Below the pieces are notes generated by a model that worked only from the letters and a program-made list of their open reading frames with translations, searched no databases and had not been told where the DNA came from. From Aquisphaera insulae (GTDB lineage: Bacteria > Planctomycetota > Planctomycetia > Isosphaerales > Isosphaeraceae), in the NCBI RefSeq assembly GCF_011064615.1, contig NZ_JAALJH010000003.1, positions 62,001 through 126,000 of the forward strand: a stretch of DNA of 64,000 nucleotides, written 5' to 3'. The position numbers and the translations under genes were made by a program. Of the stretch, positions 54,217 through 63,345 are shown piece after piece. Positions within the stretch are counted from its first letter, which is position 1. Each line of letters begins with the position of its first letter.

Positions 54217-57186
54217 TCAGCGGACGGAGGGCCGGCCGAGCTGTTCGCTCCAGGATGAGTAGGCGGCGAACCGCTCGCGATCGGTCGCGAGCGGTTCGCC
54301 GCCCTTCTCGCAGAGCATAGCGATCGCGCGGGTGACCCAGGTTCGAGCACCAGAAACGTCGTCGCGGGCCTTTGCCACCCTCGCCAGATTGAAGAGCGAA
54401 CGACCCGTCTCGCGTCGGGCTCTCCGGCGTGTCGATGCCTCAGCCTCGGATCCCTCGAGCAGAGTGGAGACCGCGGAGAGCGCGGTCAGGGCGTCCTCGT
54501 CAGCTCTGCGCGATTCACCTCCGTCAAGCCGCCAGTCAGCCCTGTCGTTAAGTCCCGCGGCCAGGGCCAGCGCATATCCCTCATGCCAAGGGGCAAGCTC
54601 CGCCAGGTCCGTAAGGAGCGTGATGGCTTCCCGAAAATCCGCGTCGCAAGAATCGCGGTGCCTGATCGACGCGCTTTCCAGGCGGGCGCGTTGATGCAGC
54701 ATCTCCGCGAGGAAGAACCGGGCATCGACGCTCGGGTTAGGCGGGGAGTCCAGGTTTCTCAACTCGGGGATCATCTCGTTGATCTCCTTCTCCAGTCCGG
54801 GAGGAGGCTCTGGCCCGGGCGAGCTTTCCGCCATTCCCAGGATGGCCAGGGATCGCTGGCCCCAATTCTCTGGATTTTTGGGATGAATCCCCGCCAGGAT
54901 CTCCACGGCGCGACTGTACTCCTCAAAGGCGTCGGCCCGTGAGTCGACGTCCGCCTTGAAGGCGCCGCGATAGACGCAAACATTGGCGTCGTACATGGCC
55001 ACCGTCGACGGGTCAACGGGCGATTTCCGGATGACCTCCAACAACTTCCCCGCACGGTCCAGGAGCGAACCCGCCTCCTGTGACCGACCTGCCATCCTGG
55101 AAGTCTCCGCCTGGTCACACATAAAAACAAGCTTATAAATATCGAGTATCGCCGTTTCGTTCGCCGGACCAGCGGGCCGCTTCTGCTCGACGAGCGACAG
55201 GCCGCGAGAATACTGGTCCTGGGCCCCGTCGAGATCCCGCGCCACTCTCAAGAGGGCGCCGGCTCCATGGTGGACGTCGGCGACGGGCAGCACCAGGTTC
55301 GGATCCTCCTTCATCCGGTGGAGGAGTTGATCAGCCTGATCAGCGTAGAGACGCGCCATTCGGCCTTGCAGATCCCTCGCCTGTGGAGCATTCGATTTAG
55401 CCATCGTCTTCATGGACACCCGGACGTAATCGCTCAGCAAGGCTTTGTACGCATCGAGCAGCATCGAATAATCAACGAGTCGAAGCGAAAAAACGCCTCC
55501 GGTCAGTACCAGCAGGAGCCCGGCGACCATCGCCGTCGCGAGGACGCGATGGCGGTGCACGCTCCGGTAGAAACGGGCCGAGATCGGATCGTGTGCGGAC
55601 ACGCGTTCGCCGGCGAGCCAGCTCTCCACGTCGTCGGCCAGCTCCTTCACGGAGGCATAGCGATCGGAGGGCTTCGCGGCCATCGCCCTGAGGCAGATGG
55701 CCTCGAGCACGCGGGGGACCCGCGAATTAAGGCGGCGGGGCGGGGGGAAGTCGGCCCGTCGAATCCGCTCGAGCATCACACCGGGCGCGTCGGGGCAGTC
55801 CGCCCGCGGCGGATACGGGGCCGTCCCCGCGAGCAAATGATAGAGCGTGGCCCCCAGGCCGAAGACGTCGCTGGATGCCGTGGCCCTGCCCTCCGCCTGT
55901 TCCGGAGCCATGTACTGGGGAGTCCCCTGGACGACGCCCTCCGCCTGAGGCATCGTGACCTCGCCGGACCAGACGTCTTCCGGGCCGCCATCGCCCTCGT
56001 GCTCGGGGTCCAGCAGGGTCGCCAGCCCCCAGTCGGCGACGAGGGTCTCGCCGAACTTGTAATGATCGCGGAGCAGGACGTTGTGCGGCTTGACGTCCCG
56101 ATGGATGACCCCGCGGCTGTGGGCGTAGTCGATCGCCCGGCAGGCAGCGACGAACTGGCCCAGGAGCCTCCGCAGGGCGCGGTTCCGCTCCGCCGGCGAT
56201 CGCGGACCGCCGTCGCCGTGGAACGCCCGGATCTCATCGAGCAGGGTCGGACCGTCGATGAACCGCATGACGTAATAGGGACGCCCGTCATCCAGGCGGC
56301 CACGGGCGTAGGCCGGGACGATTGCCGGGTGCTCGAGCCGGCCCGTGATCTTGGCCTCCCGCTCGAGGCGAGCCTCCAGGGTCGCGTCGGACCCGAACCG
56401 CGGGCGGACCTGTTTCAAGGCCACGATCCGCCCGAATTGCTCGTCGACCGCCCTGAACACGGCGCCCTGGCCCCCTTCTCGAGGCACGGGATCGACGATC
56501 CGGAATCGGTGCGCGCCGTTCTCCCGTTCGCCCTCGGGGACGCAAAGCGTCGAGACGGCGGCCCGAAGCTCGGGATCGTCAATCGCGGCGAGCATGGCGC
56601 GCACCGAGGGGGGCAGGCCGATCGCCGTCAGGCCGCGGAGCGGGTCGTCGTCATGAAGCCTGAGGTGGTCTACGACGAGCCGGTCGAGCAGGCTTGCCCC
56701 GTCGGGGCGGATGGCTTGTCGCCCCAGCAAGACTTCCCCGATAGGCCGACGTTTGGCCCGGACCCACTCGCCGATCGCGGACTCCAGATCGGCCCGGGAG
56801 ACCAGCCCCAGGCCCAGGGCGAGGGCCCCGTAGTGGAGGGCGATGCGCGGATCGGGCGTGGCCGCGAAGGCCCCGCGGATCGCCGGCTCGTGGCCGGGGA
56901 ACCGCGTGAGGTATTCCTGTTCCCGGGGCGTCTCACCACGGCGCCGGCGATACGTCAGCTCCAGGGCGATCAGGTCGCCGAGGAGCTCGGCCCGTTCGTC
57001 TTCCGGGACCTCACCCAGCACGTCCTCGATCCGGGGGTAGCCTCCGGCCTGCAGCGACTGCTCGAAGCGATCGTAGACCGTGTCCTCGCCGCGGCCTCCG
57101 GGCGGCGAGCCCGTACCGCCGTCGGTCGTGGGGAGGCCATGCCGTCCCGTCGGATCGAGCGTGGATTCCTCTCCGTCATGCGACAT
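54217..57186 (-). CDS. Transmembrane Ser/Thr kinase with large C-terminal part
   Basis: 989 residues. About 1-215 is an N-terminal region with charged helical content. The kinase domain spans about 225-520: the glycine-rich loop reads REGGQGAVF, HRDVKPHN forms the catalytic loop, and the metal-binding triplet is DWG in VADWGLAT rather than DFG, as in several planctomycete kinases. The activation segment GTPQYMAPEQA is present. A transmembrane helix (ATAMVAGLLLVLTGGVFSLRL, about 548-570) leads to about 420 residues of helical TPR-like extracytoplasmic sequence. Its start overlaps the sigma gene by 11 bases, so they are coupled. Confidence 0.9.
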   Translation of the reverse strand: MSHDGEESTLDPTGRHGLPTTDGGTGSPPGGRGEDTVYDRFEQSLQAGGYPRIEDVLGEVPEDERAELLGDLIALELTYRRRRGETPREQEYLTRFPGHEPAIRGAFAATPDPRIALHYGALALGLGLVSRADLESAIGEWVRAKRRPIGEVLLGRQAIRPDGASLLDRLVVDHLRLHDDDPLRGLTAIGLPPSVRAMLAAIDDPELRAAVSTLCVPEGERENGAHRFRIVDPVPREGGQGAVFRAVDEQFGRIVALKQVRPRFGSDATLEARLEREAKITGRLEHPAIVPAYARGRLDDGRPYYVMRFIDGPTLLDEIRAFHGDGGPRSPAERNRALRRLLGQFVAACRAIDYAHSRGVIHRDVKPHNVLLRDHYKFGETLVADWGLATLLDPEHEGDGGPEDVWSGEVTMPQAEGVVQGTPQYMAPEQAEGRATASSDVFGLGATLYHLLAGTAPYPPRADCPDAPGVMLERIRRADFPPPRRLNSRVPRVLEAICLRAMAAKPSDRYASVKELADDVESWLAGERVSAHDPISARFYRSVHRHRVLATAMVAGLLLVLTGGVFSLRLVDYSMLLDAYKALLSDYVRVSMKTMAKSNAPQARDLQGRMARLYADQADQLLHRMKEDPNLVLPVADVHHGAGALLRVARDLDGAQDQYSRGLSLVEQKRPAGPANETAILDIYKLVFMCDQAETSRMAGRSQEAGSLLDRAGKLLEVIRKSPVDPSTVAMYDANVCVYRGAFKADVDSRADAFEEYSRAVEILAGIHPKNPENWGQRSLAILGMAESSPGPEPPPGLEKEINEMIPELRNLDSPPNPSVDARFFLAEMLHQRARLESASIRHRDSCDADFREAITLLTDLAELAPWHEGYALALAAGLNDRADWRLDGGESRRADEDALTALSAVSTLLEGSEAEASTRRRARRETGRSLFNLARVAKARDDVSGARTWVTRAIAMLCEKGGEPLATDRERFAAYSSWSEQLGRPSVR

Positions 57187-57748
57187 GATCCCACCTCGTC
57201 CAGGTCTCGCGGATCTTGCGAAGGTCCCGCTCCACGGTGGCCTCGGAGAGCGACAGGTCCCGAGCGATCTCGTTGTTGCAGAAGCCCTCGAGCTTGAGCC
57301 GGGCCACCCGCCGCCGCCGGCCGTCGAGCGCCTCCAGGAACTCCGTCCAGAGGGCATCGACGACCGCGGGGTCGGGCGACGAGCCGAGGACGGCATCGAG
57401 ATCCTCGTTGTCGAGATCGCCCAGGTCCGAGAACGCCACTTCCGGCCGTCGCGACCGCCGCCGCATCCGCTTGATGACCTTGCGGATCGTCAGCACGAAG
57501 AGGAGCCCCCAGAGCCCATCGCGATCCTTCAGGTCCGGGAACCGGCCCTCCCGGACGCGGAGGACGAACGTCGCCATGGCGCTCCCGGCGGCGCTCTCGG
57601 CGTCCAGCGGCGCACCCCGCGAGTGAACATATCCGGAAGCCAGGCTGACCATCCGCCCGTAGTAGGCGTCCCAGAGCGCCTCCGCCGCCGCCGCGTCGCG
57701 ATTCTTGAGGTCGTCGAGCAATCGGGTCAAAGACGACTCGTGATCCAT
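57176..57748 (-). CDS. ECF-type sigma factor coupled to kinase
   Basis: 190 residues. Region 2 contains ALWDAYYGRMVSLASGYV and AMATFVLRVREGRFPDL; region 4 includes NNEIARDLSLSEATVERDLRKIRETW, the helix-turn-helix. It overlaps the kinase gene by 11 bases. No anti-sigma gene adjoins. The group of planctomycete ECF factors next to such kinases may be activated by phosphorylation. ATG 57748 has GGGGGAG as ribosome-binding site; the longer reading frame upstream is not credible. Confidence 0.88.
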   Translation of the reverse strand: MDHESSLTRLLDDLKNRDAAAAEALWDAYYGRMVSLASGYVHSRGAPLDAESAAGSAMATFVLRVREGRFPDLKDRDGLWGLLFVLTIRKVIKRMRRRSRRPEVAFSDLGDLDNEDLDAVLGSSPDPAVVDALWTEFLEALDGRRRRVARLKLEGFCNNEIARDLSLSEATVERDLRKIRETWTRWDHVA

Positions 57749-58057
57749 GGGCTCCCCCTGGAGCGAGGCGGTCCGGCCCGCGGGCGGACGATCCGGCGGA
57801 GAAATGCGGTTGGATTCTATCCCACCCCGATTGCCGGATTCCAGCCTCATACCCCGCCCCGACGCGCGGGGTCCAGGACGCCTCATCCTCACACCAGGGC
57901 GGGCGCGGGCGATCCCCCCCTTGGCTCTCACGATTCCTGAGATTCGATGAGGGATCGGGGCACGCCCAGGCCATCTGACTGATGGCGGGATTCTCGACCC
58001 ATGCCGCGGCGAGCCATCGCGACGCCGTGCCCCCTTCATCGCGAGAGGACACCATCG

Positions 58058-59260
58058 ATGTTTCGGACGAAGCCGAGCGAGCGGGAGACTGGATACCCGG
58101 GAGCAGGTTGCGGCGCGCTCCGCGGGCGGAGGAGCCGACCCTGGCTCGCATGCCTCGCAGCGACGTGGCTCCTCGCCGCCCCCTTCGAGGGCCGCGCGGG
58201 TGGGCCACCCCGACCTCCCAGGACGACCTGGGGTGGCTGGCCCGGCTGGGGCTGGGGATGGGGCTCCGGCTGGCCGTTCTGGGGCACCTGGACCGCGGAA
58301 ACGCCGGAGAGCGCGATGCTCCACGGCCTCGCCGATGCGGCCTCGGGGATGGGCGACCTGGCCCGCGGGACCGGGAGCCTGCTCCACGACGGGGCCATCG
58401 CGGAGTCGATCCATGCCGACACGGCGATGCGAGTCAACCAGTATGCGTGGAATTGCTACCTCGAGCAGGTGCGGAGGCGCGGGGACCACCTCGAGCGACG
58501 GAAGCTCCGATGCGACCGAGCCCGGGCGCTGATCGAGGATCGGCTGCTCTTTCATCCCGAGATTCGAGACATCGATTCGGGCGACGCCCCCAATGCGCTC
58601 ATCCGCTATCTCACCGGCCCCGAGGTCAGTCCCTCGGCCCTCCGAGCCCTGGCCCTGCCGTTGCCCCGTGCGGTCGGCGATCCGATGCCGCTCATCCTGA
58701 ATCGCGCCCACAACGTGATCATCGCCCCCGGCCGCCTTCGGGTGAGCCATCGCTGGCCAGGGTACCTCCTCGATCCGAGCTTCGCCCGGCAGCGGCAAGC
58801 CGTCGAGCGCCTCGTGGACGACAGCCTGGCGCGGGCTGCCGGCGGTATGCCGCTGTCGGCCGCGACGACAGCGCTCGATCAGGCCGTGGCGTCACTGCGA
58901 GACCAGGTCGGACGGAGCCTCTCGTCCGGAACAGCCCGGGAGCGGGACCACGCCGGTTCGTTCCTGGAAGGGCTCGCCGCCGCATCCCGAATGCTCCGAG
59001 AACCCGATGCGGTGGAGATCATCCGCTACGTGCACGGTCATCCCGCGACAACCACGGCGGACGTCGTGCAGCTCATGTCGCGGTTCCATCTCCAGCTCGC
59101 CCCCGCGGTCAGCCCCGAGGAGCAGGATCTCTACAGGGAGCTTCATCTCGTCCTCGTGAATCAGCGATCGCGCCTCCTCGGCGACCAAGCTCGCCGGTCC
59201 GCCAGACCGATCCGGAACCTCCGCATGGCGGAGCCGGCTCCTCGGCTCGCGGGGCGCTGA
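58058..59260 (+). CDS. Secreted protein with W/G-rich N-terminal segment
   Basis: 400 residues. After an Arg-rich N-terminus and hydrophobic signal (PWLACLAATWLLAAPFEG) comes a strikingly Trp/Gly-rich stretch (TTWGGWPGWGWGWGSGWPFWG) at about 75-96. The rest is helical and basic, with no catalytic motif recognised (ARALIEDRLLFHPEIRD is representative). The STAS gene follows by 86 bases on the same strand. Competing frames in this stretch are high-GC shadows; this one has normal amino-acid use. Function unknown. Confidence 0.7.
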   Translation: MFRTKPSERETGYPGAGCGALRGRRSRPWLACLAATWLLAAPFEGRAGGPPRPPRTTWGGWPGWGWGWGSGWPFWGTWTAETPESAMLHGLADAASGMGDLARGTGSLLHDGAIAESIHADTAMRVNQYAWNCYLEQVRRRGDHLERRKLRCDRARALIEDRLLFHPEIRDIDSGDAPNALIRYLTGPEVSPSALRALALPLPRAVGDPMPLILNRAHNVIIAPGRLRVSHRWPGYLLDPSFARQRQAVERLVDDSLARAAGGMPLSAATTALDQAVASLRDQVGRSLSSGTARERDHAGSFLEGLAAASRMLREPDAVEIIRYVHGHPATTTADVVQLMSRFHLQLAPAVSPEEQDLYRELHLVLVNQRSRLLGDQARRSARPIRNLRMAEPAPRLAGR

Positions 59261-59345
59261 GTCGCCTCGCATTCGAACCGCCCGCGCCAGGCCGCGTGAC
59301 GATTGCCCCTCCCCCAAGAACCCGACCAACCGACCCGGAGAACGC

Positions 59346-59825
59346 ATGATGTGGTCCAATACTTCGAAGGTCACGAACGGGCACGACTTCCATGACCGCA
59401 CGGTGGCCCGTGGGGAGGGAGCCCCGCAGCTTACGCCCGCCCACCCGCCCGCCTCGGCGGAGAGCTTTCATCGACCATCGCCGCTCCGCAAGCAGCTCAT
59501 CGAGCGGACCCTGATCATCCGCCTCGGCGCCGAGCTTCACCTCGGCGACATCGCCGCGAGCGAGGCCCTCGCCGAGTTGCAACGTCTCCTGGACACACCC
59601 GGCAACCCGCGATTCCTGCTGAACTTCGAGGCCGTCCGATACCTTTCGAGCGAGATGCTGAGCGTGCTGGCTCTTTTCTGCCGCGAGGTCCTGGGACGCG
59701 GCGGCAGGGTCCTGGCCTGCGGCCTGGACCCGCTGACGCGCGACATCCTTCACCTCAGCAGGCTGGAGCAGGTCCTCGACATCTGCTCCGACGAGGCCGA
59801 GGCCCTCGGCCTCTTGCTCCGATAA
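59346..59825 (+). CDS. STAS-domain anti-sigma-factor antagonist
   Basis: 159 residues. The C-terminal about 105 residues are a STAS domain, with the segment LLNFEAVRYLSSEMLSVLALF carrying the Ser-Ser at the usual phosphorylation position, and GGRVLACGLDPLTRDIL beyond it. The N-terminal 50 residues are unrelated and probably disordered. SpoIIAA-like proteins bind an anti-sigma kinase; none is encoded nearby, so it may act on a partner elsewhere. Start ATG 59346. Confidence 0.85.
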   Translation: MMWSNTSKVTNGHDFHDRTVARGEGAPQLTPAHPPASAESFHRPSPLRKQLIERTLIIRLGAELHLGDIAASEALAELQRLLDTPGNPRFLLNFEAVRYLSSEMLSVLALFCREVLGRGGRVLACGLDPLTRDILHLSRLEQVLDICSDEAEALGLLLR

Positions 59826-59990
59826 GGCGCCGGCAAGGCAGGATCTGCATCCGTCCGAATCTCAGGCCAGGATCGCGGGATCGGCCCTCTGGTGTGACCT
59901 CGCATGCCTGGCCCAGGGTCGAGAGGGACGATCGTTGGGGACGGGTCGAGCGATGAGCCTGTTTCATCGCGATCGGCCCCGTCCTTCACA

Positions 59991-61145
59991 TCACCCCCGC
60001 GAGCCGATCCGCAGGCTCGCCTCCGCGGGCGCTTCGTCATGGAGCGCCGACCGGATCCGCCAGCCGTTCCCCTCGCGGTCGAGGCCGAATGGGCCGTGAC
60101 CGAACGGATCGGCCACCGCGCGAAAGGCGGGCTCTCCGTCGCGGACGAGCGTGATGCCGGCACGGAGCAGGGCGCGGTTGACGGTCATCCGATCGACCAG
60201 CCGCCGGATGTTCCTGGCGATCCCCGCGAAGCTCGCCGCGATCGGGTGGACCTCGCGTTCCTTCGCGGCGAACTCGTCGAGCGATGCGTGCCAGGACGGG
60301 TGGGGCAGGTCGCTACGACGGGCGAGTTCCTCGATGGCCGGAGTCGTCGCTTCGAGATGCACAAGCACCTTCGCTCGATCGCCGCCGGCCAGCCGCAGGA
60401 GCGGTCCCGACTCCTTCTCGTCCCATCCGGCGTCGGCCCAGTCGGCGACGTCGAATACCGGCTTGCCCGTCGCGAGCCTGGCACGGAGCGGCGCCAGCAT
60501 GAAGCGCGCTTCGGGCCCGATGGACGCCGAGGCCGGCGCAGCCGCGGGGAAGGCGTCGAGTCGTTTCACGAGGTCGTCCAGGCCGAGACGTCCCAGCGCG
60601 GGCAGGATCTCGCCCAGGGTTTCGATCACGTAGAATTCGCCGCCGCACTCCAGTAGCCGTGCAAACTGGACGCCCGCCTCGCCGAGCCGGCGGGCCAGCG
60701 TCCAGCCGGCGAAGAGATCGTCGAGGGCATCCGCCGTGCGACCCGCCGCCATGTGCCGCCGGGCGGAGAGACACGCGACGCGGATGACCTGGGTATGAAT
60801 GACGTCGACTTGGCCCCGATTCAATTGCTCCGAGCTGGTGATCGCTCGATCGCGCCAACTGCATCGGTCGATGCCGGCCGCCGCGCGCAGGCGACCAAGC
60901 ACCGAGTCCGCTCGTCGGATCAGGTCCACGATGCGCGGGTCGTCGAGGGGCGCGGTCCTGGACTCGCGGAGCCGGCGGCGGTCGTCGTCACCCAGGGCCC
61001 TTACCCAGTCCACGGCCCGGGAATACTCCTCGGCCGCGTCCCGATCTTCGACGCGCTGGCGAGGATAAACGAGCGGCACGAATCGCCCCAGCCAGCGGCT
61101 CAGGGGAGCCGCCAGGGAGGACCGGAGCAAGTCACGGCGGAGCAT
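59991..61145 (-). CDS. Hypothetical protein, helical
   Basis: 384 residues starting MLRRDLLRSSLAAP. A basic, helix-rich sequence with leucine-rich segments (RLLECGGEFYVIETLGEILPALG) and no clear enzyme motif. It resembles uncharacterised planctomycete proteins that contain an N-terminal positively charged stretch. Possibly membrane-associated; no strong transmembrane helix is visible. A perfect TATAAT lies 80-90 bases upstream, and the gene is divergent from the membrane protein at 61352. Confidence 0.65.
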   Translation of the reverse strand: MLRRDLLRSSLAAPLSRWLGRFVPLVYPRQRVEDRDAAEEYSRAVDWVRALGDDDRRRLRESRTAPLDDPRIVDLIRRADSVLGRLRAAAGIDRCSWRDRAITSSEQLNRGQVDVIHTQVIRVACLSARRHMAAGRTADALDDLFAGWTLARRLGEAGVQFARLLECGGEFYVIETLGEILPALGRLGLDDLVKRLDAFPAAAPASASIGPEARFMLAPLRARLATGKPVFDVADWADAGWDEKESGPLLRLAGGDRAKVLVHLEATTPAIEELARRSDLPHPSWHASLDEFAAKEREVHPIAASFAGIARNIRRLVDRMTVNRALLRAGITLVRDGEPAFRAVADPFGHGPFGLDREGNGWRIRSALHDEAPAEASLRIGSRG

Positions 61146-61232
61146 TCGTCCTCCCCAGGCTCGAGTCCTCGGCGTTCGTCCCGCTGGCGCCGCCCGAGCG
61201 GCCGACTTGTTCCACGATTCGAGACGCGCCAC

Positions 61233-61238
61233 ATTATA
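61233..61238 (-). promoter_or_regulatory. -10 box (TATAAT) of the gene at 61145
   Basis: A perfect TATAAT on the minus strand about 88 bases upstream of the start at 61145; no -35 at the standard spacing, so it may use an alternative sigma factor or an activator. Confidence 0.35.
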
Positions 61239-61351
61239 CCTCGGCGGAACGTCCCGCATGCCCGGCGTCGGCGAGATTGCATCAATCCTTCACGAGAAGT
61301 AGCCTGAAGTCGGCCGGCCCCAAACGGCCCAGATGGAGGGAGGTTCAACTC

Positions 61352-62143
61352 ATGAAGGACGACCGGACGACGGACCTCGTCCCGGCGACGCCGGAGTACG
61401 TGCTCGACGTGATTCGCGACTCGCATCGGCAGCAGTGCCGGTTTGATCCCGAGGCCGATCCGAGTGTCGCGCTGACGTTCGAGACCACGGTCGCCGAATG
61501 GCGAGACGCGTGCGACCTGGTCGACTGGCGAAGGCTCGGCCGTGCGCTCGACCAGGAGTGGCGGCTGGGACGCCCGGACGCGTCCTGGCGAGCTGTCCTG
61601 GAACCCGCCCGATCGCAGACGCTCCGGGACGTCTGCGAGTTCATTGCGACCGGGGCCTCGCGACCGGTCATCAGGCCGTTGACGACCCTGGGCCGCTCCT
61701 GCCGACCGGCAGGGGCCTTCCTCGCGATCCGTTCCCTGCTCCGCGAGGCGGGGACCGACGTGGATCAGGTCTCCCCCTCGACGCCCCTCCACGACTACAC
61801 CCGCCGGCATCCCGCCGTCTTCCTCGGCCCGATCTCTCGCCTGGCCCCGAACACACTCCCGGCAGTCGGAGTGAGCATGCCCTGGTACGAGGCGTCTTCC
61901 TTTGCCATCCCCTGCATCGGCTTGCTTCTCCTGATCGCGGGGCTCTTCCTCGGCCCAGGATGGACGATCGCCGGCGTCGTCGTGTTTCTGGTCGGATGGG
62001 CCGGGAGCTGGCTCACGGCCGGGTTGCCGCCCGAGCGAGTCGAGTTCGGCGACCTCCGGACCTTCCGGGACCTCGCCCGTTGTCTGGCCGAAAGCGGGGA
62101 CGGACAGGAGGGCGGACATGAAACGCATCGGGCCGTTTCTTGA
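61352..62143 (+). CDS. Membrane protein with soluble N-terminal domain
   Basis: 263 residues. About 190 N-terminal residues are soluble and helical with no known motif. Two or three helices follow (AIPCIGLLLLIAGLFLGPGW and AGVVVFLVGWAGSWLTAG) and a short cytoplasmic tail. Ribosome-binding site GGAGGGAGG precedes ATG 61352. Its end overlaps the next gene by 26 bases, so the two are likely coupled. No family recognised. Confidence 0.68.
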   Translation: MKDDRTTDLVPATPEYVLDVIRDSHRQQCRFDPEADPSVALTFETTVAEWRDACDLVDWRRLGRALDQEWRLGRPDASWRAVLEPARSQTLRDVCEFIATGASRPVIRPLTTLGRSCRPAGAFLAIRSLLREAGTDVDQVSPSTPLHDYTRRHPAVFLGPISRLAPNTLPAVGVSMPWYEASSFAIPCIGLLLLIAGLFLGPGWTIAGVVVFLVGWAGSWLTAGLPPERVEFGDLRTFRDLARCLAESGDGQEGGHETHRAVS

Positions 62144-62573
62144 ACTCAACGTCTACGTCTGTGCTTTCCTGGCCGCGTACAGCGCGGTCCGCGAGGATCG
62201 GTCACTGACCGGGAAGGAGAAGACCGTCGTCTCGCTGTTCGCTCTCATCCCGGCGTACGTGCCGTTCTACACACTCCGGCACCTCCTGCCGGCGCGTTGC
62301 CCCGACTGCGGGACGAGGTCCCTGGATCACGCCAGGCCGTATCATCCTCCCGTCCCCGTCCAGGAACAGACTCGATGGTGCAGGTTGTGTAACCGCTCAT
62401 TCCGGGGCCCCCCGGATGAGGGGGAGACGAGAGGCTTGTCCGTTACGGACTCCAGCTTCGTGAAGTCTCCGGTCGCACCTGCTGACAGCGACACGAAGCC
62501 TTCCTTTATTCCGGAGGGAAATCCCCCTCATCGATCAGTTCCCGGCGAAACTCCACGCGGTAGTCCAGATTGA
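62118..62573 (+). CDS. Small membrane protein with zinc ribbon
   Basis: 151 residues. An N-terminal hydrophobic part (LELNVYVCAFLAAYSAV and VVSLFALIPAYVPFYTL) is followed by a zinc-ribbon-like cluster CPDCG and WCRLCNRSF (about 65-95), then an uninformative tail. The ATG has AGGAGGG upstream and overlaps the previous gene by 26 bases. Its 3' end overlaps the converging HNH gene by 68 bases, in the uninformative tail. Confidence 0.65.
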   Translation: MKRIGPFLELNVYVCAFLAAYSAVREDRSLTGKEKTVVSLFALIPAYVPFYTLRHLLPARCPDCGTRSLDHARPYHPPVPVQEQTRWCRLCNRSFRGPPDEGETRGLSVTDSSFVKSPVAPADSDTKPSFIPEGNPPHRSVPGETPRGSPD

Positions 62574-62910
62574 GCTTGAGCACCTGGATCGTCGCCCGGC
62601 CGGCCGGCGTCAATCCCACGAGTCGTGGACCATCCCAGCGGAAATGGCGGGACCATTTGTGCCGTCGAGGATTGAAGAGCGGAACGATCTTACGTGACTT
62701 CGGATCGATCCCGGCTATGTTCGGGCCCTTGTGACGATTGCACGCGAAACAGCATAAGCAGGTATTACCACCTGTCGTCGATCCTCCATGGTGCTCCGCG
62801 ATGATGTGGTCGATCTCAAACGGAAGCCTGTCTCGCAACTGTGGAACACAGCAGTATTCGCACCGGCCGCCCGCCCGACGCCAGACGAGTTCCTCCAGGG
62901 CGCGTTCCAT
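62506..62910 (-). CDS. HNH endonuclease
   Basis: 134 residues. The HNH core is FEIDHIIAEHHGGSTTGGNT, with zinc cysteines in CEYC before it and CCFACNRHKG after it, typical of phage-like/McrA-type HNH nucleases. The C-terminal about 40 residues add a small domain. It follows the small gene 62925-63221 by 14 bases on the same strand, so the two are cotranscribed. It could cut DNA or RNA for defence, or act as a homing-like nuclease; no restriction partner is next to it. Confidence 0.88.
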   Translation of the reverse strand: MERALEELVWRRAGGRCEYCCVPQLRDRLPFEIDHIIAEHHGGSTTGGNTCLCCFACNRHKGPNIAGIDPKSRKIVPLFNPRRHKWSRHFRWDGPRLVGLTPAGRATIQVLKLNLDYRVEFRRELIDEGDFPPE

Positions 62911-62924
62911 GTGTGCTCGATCCG

Positions 62925-63221
62925 TCAGCGAGGATCCCCTTGGCCCTTGCGGAACTCGTTCAGTGATCGCCGAGCCTTCGACTGGATGATGTTCAGCAAA
63001 TGGCCGACGAGCTCATATCGTCCCGCTTCGGCGTCCTCTTCCGTGGTGAGAGTCCCGGCTCTCGCCCTGGCGGACAGCTCGCGCATGCGGTCCTTGTCAA
63101 CCTGGTCAAAATCGAGGGCCAGCAGTTCCCTCGCCGCCTCAGGAGAAAATGTTGGTCCATCGGGCCTGAAGACTCGCTTGAGGATCGAAGCCTCATTTGC
63201 GTCAACAAGAGTCCTGCTCAT
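62925..63221 (-). CDS. Small partner gene of the HNH nuclease
   Basis: 98 residues starting MSRTLVDANEASILKRVF. The protein is helical and acidic in its second half (RARAGTLTTEEDAEAGRYELVGHLL), with no known domain. Ribosome-binding site AGGAGA precedes ATG 63221. It lies 14 bases upstream of the HNH gene, which suggests a cotranscribed pair such as a regulator or inhibitor of the nuclease; this is inferred from position only. Confidence 0.6.
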   Translation of the reverse strand: MSRTLVDANEASILKRVFRPDGPTFSPEAARELLALDFDQVDKDRMRELSARARAGTLTTEEDAEAGRYELVGHLLNIIQSKARRSLNEFRKGQGDPR

Positions 63222-63345
63222 CTCGATTTCTCCTGAAATCATAGACGCCCTCAATCCTAGCAGTGCTGGTCTGGGAAAGCCATCGAACCATAACGGAGGT
63301 GGTCGACCCGCCCAATCCTGAAAGAGCCAGGCCGTGCCCCGCGAG

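Noticed and set aside
57982..59349. 455-codon frame overlapping the secreted Trp/Gly-rich protein
   Set aside because: Arg/Pro-rich; the alternative frame with a signal peptide and normal composition is preferred.
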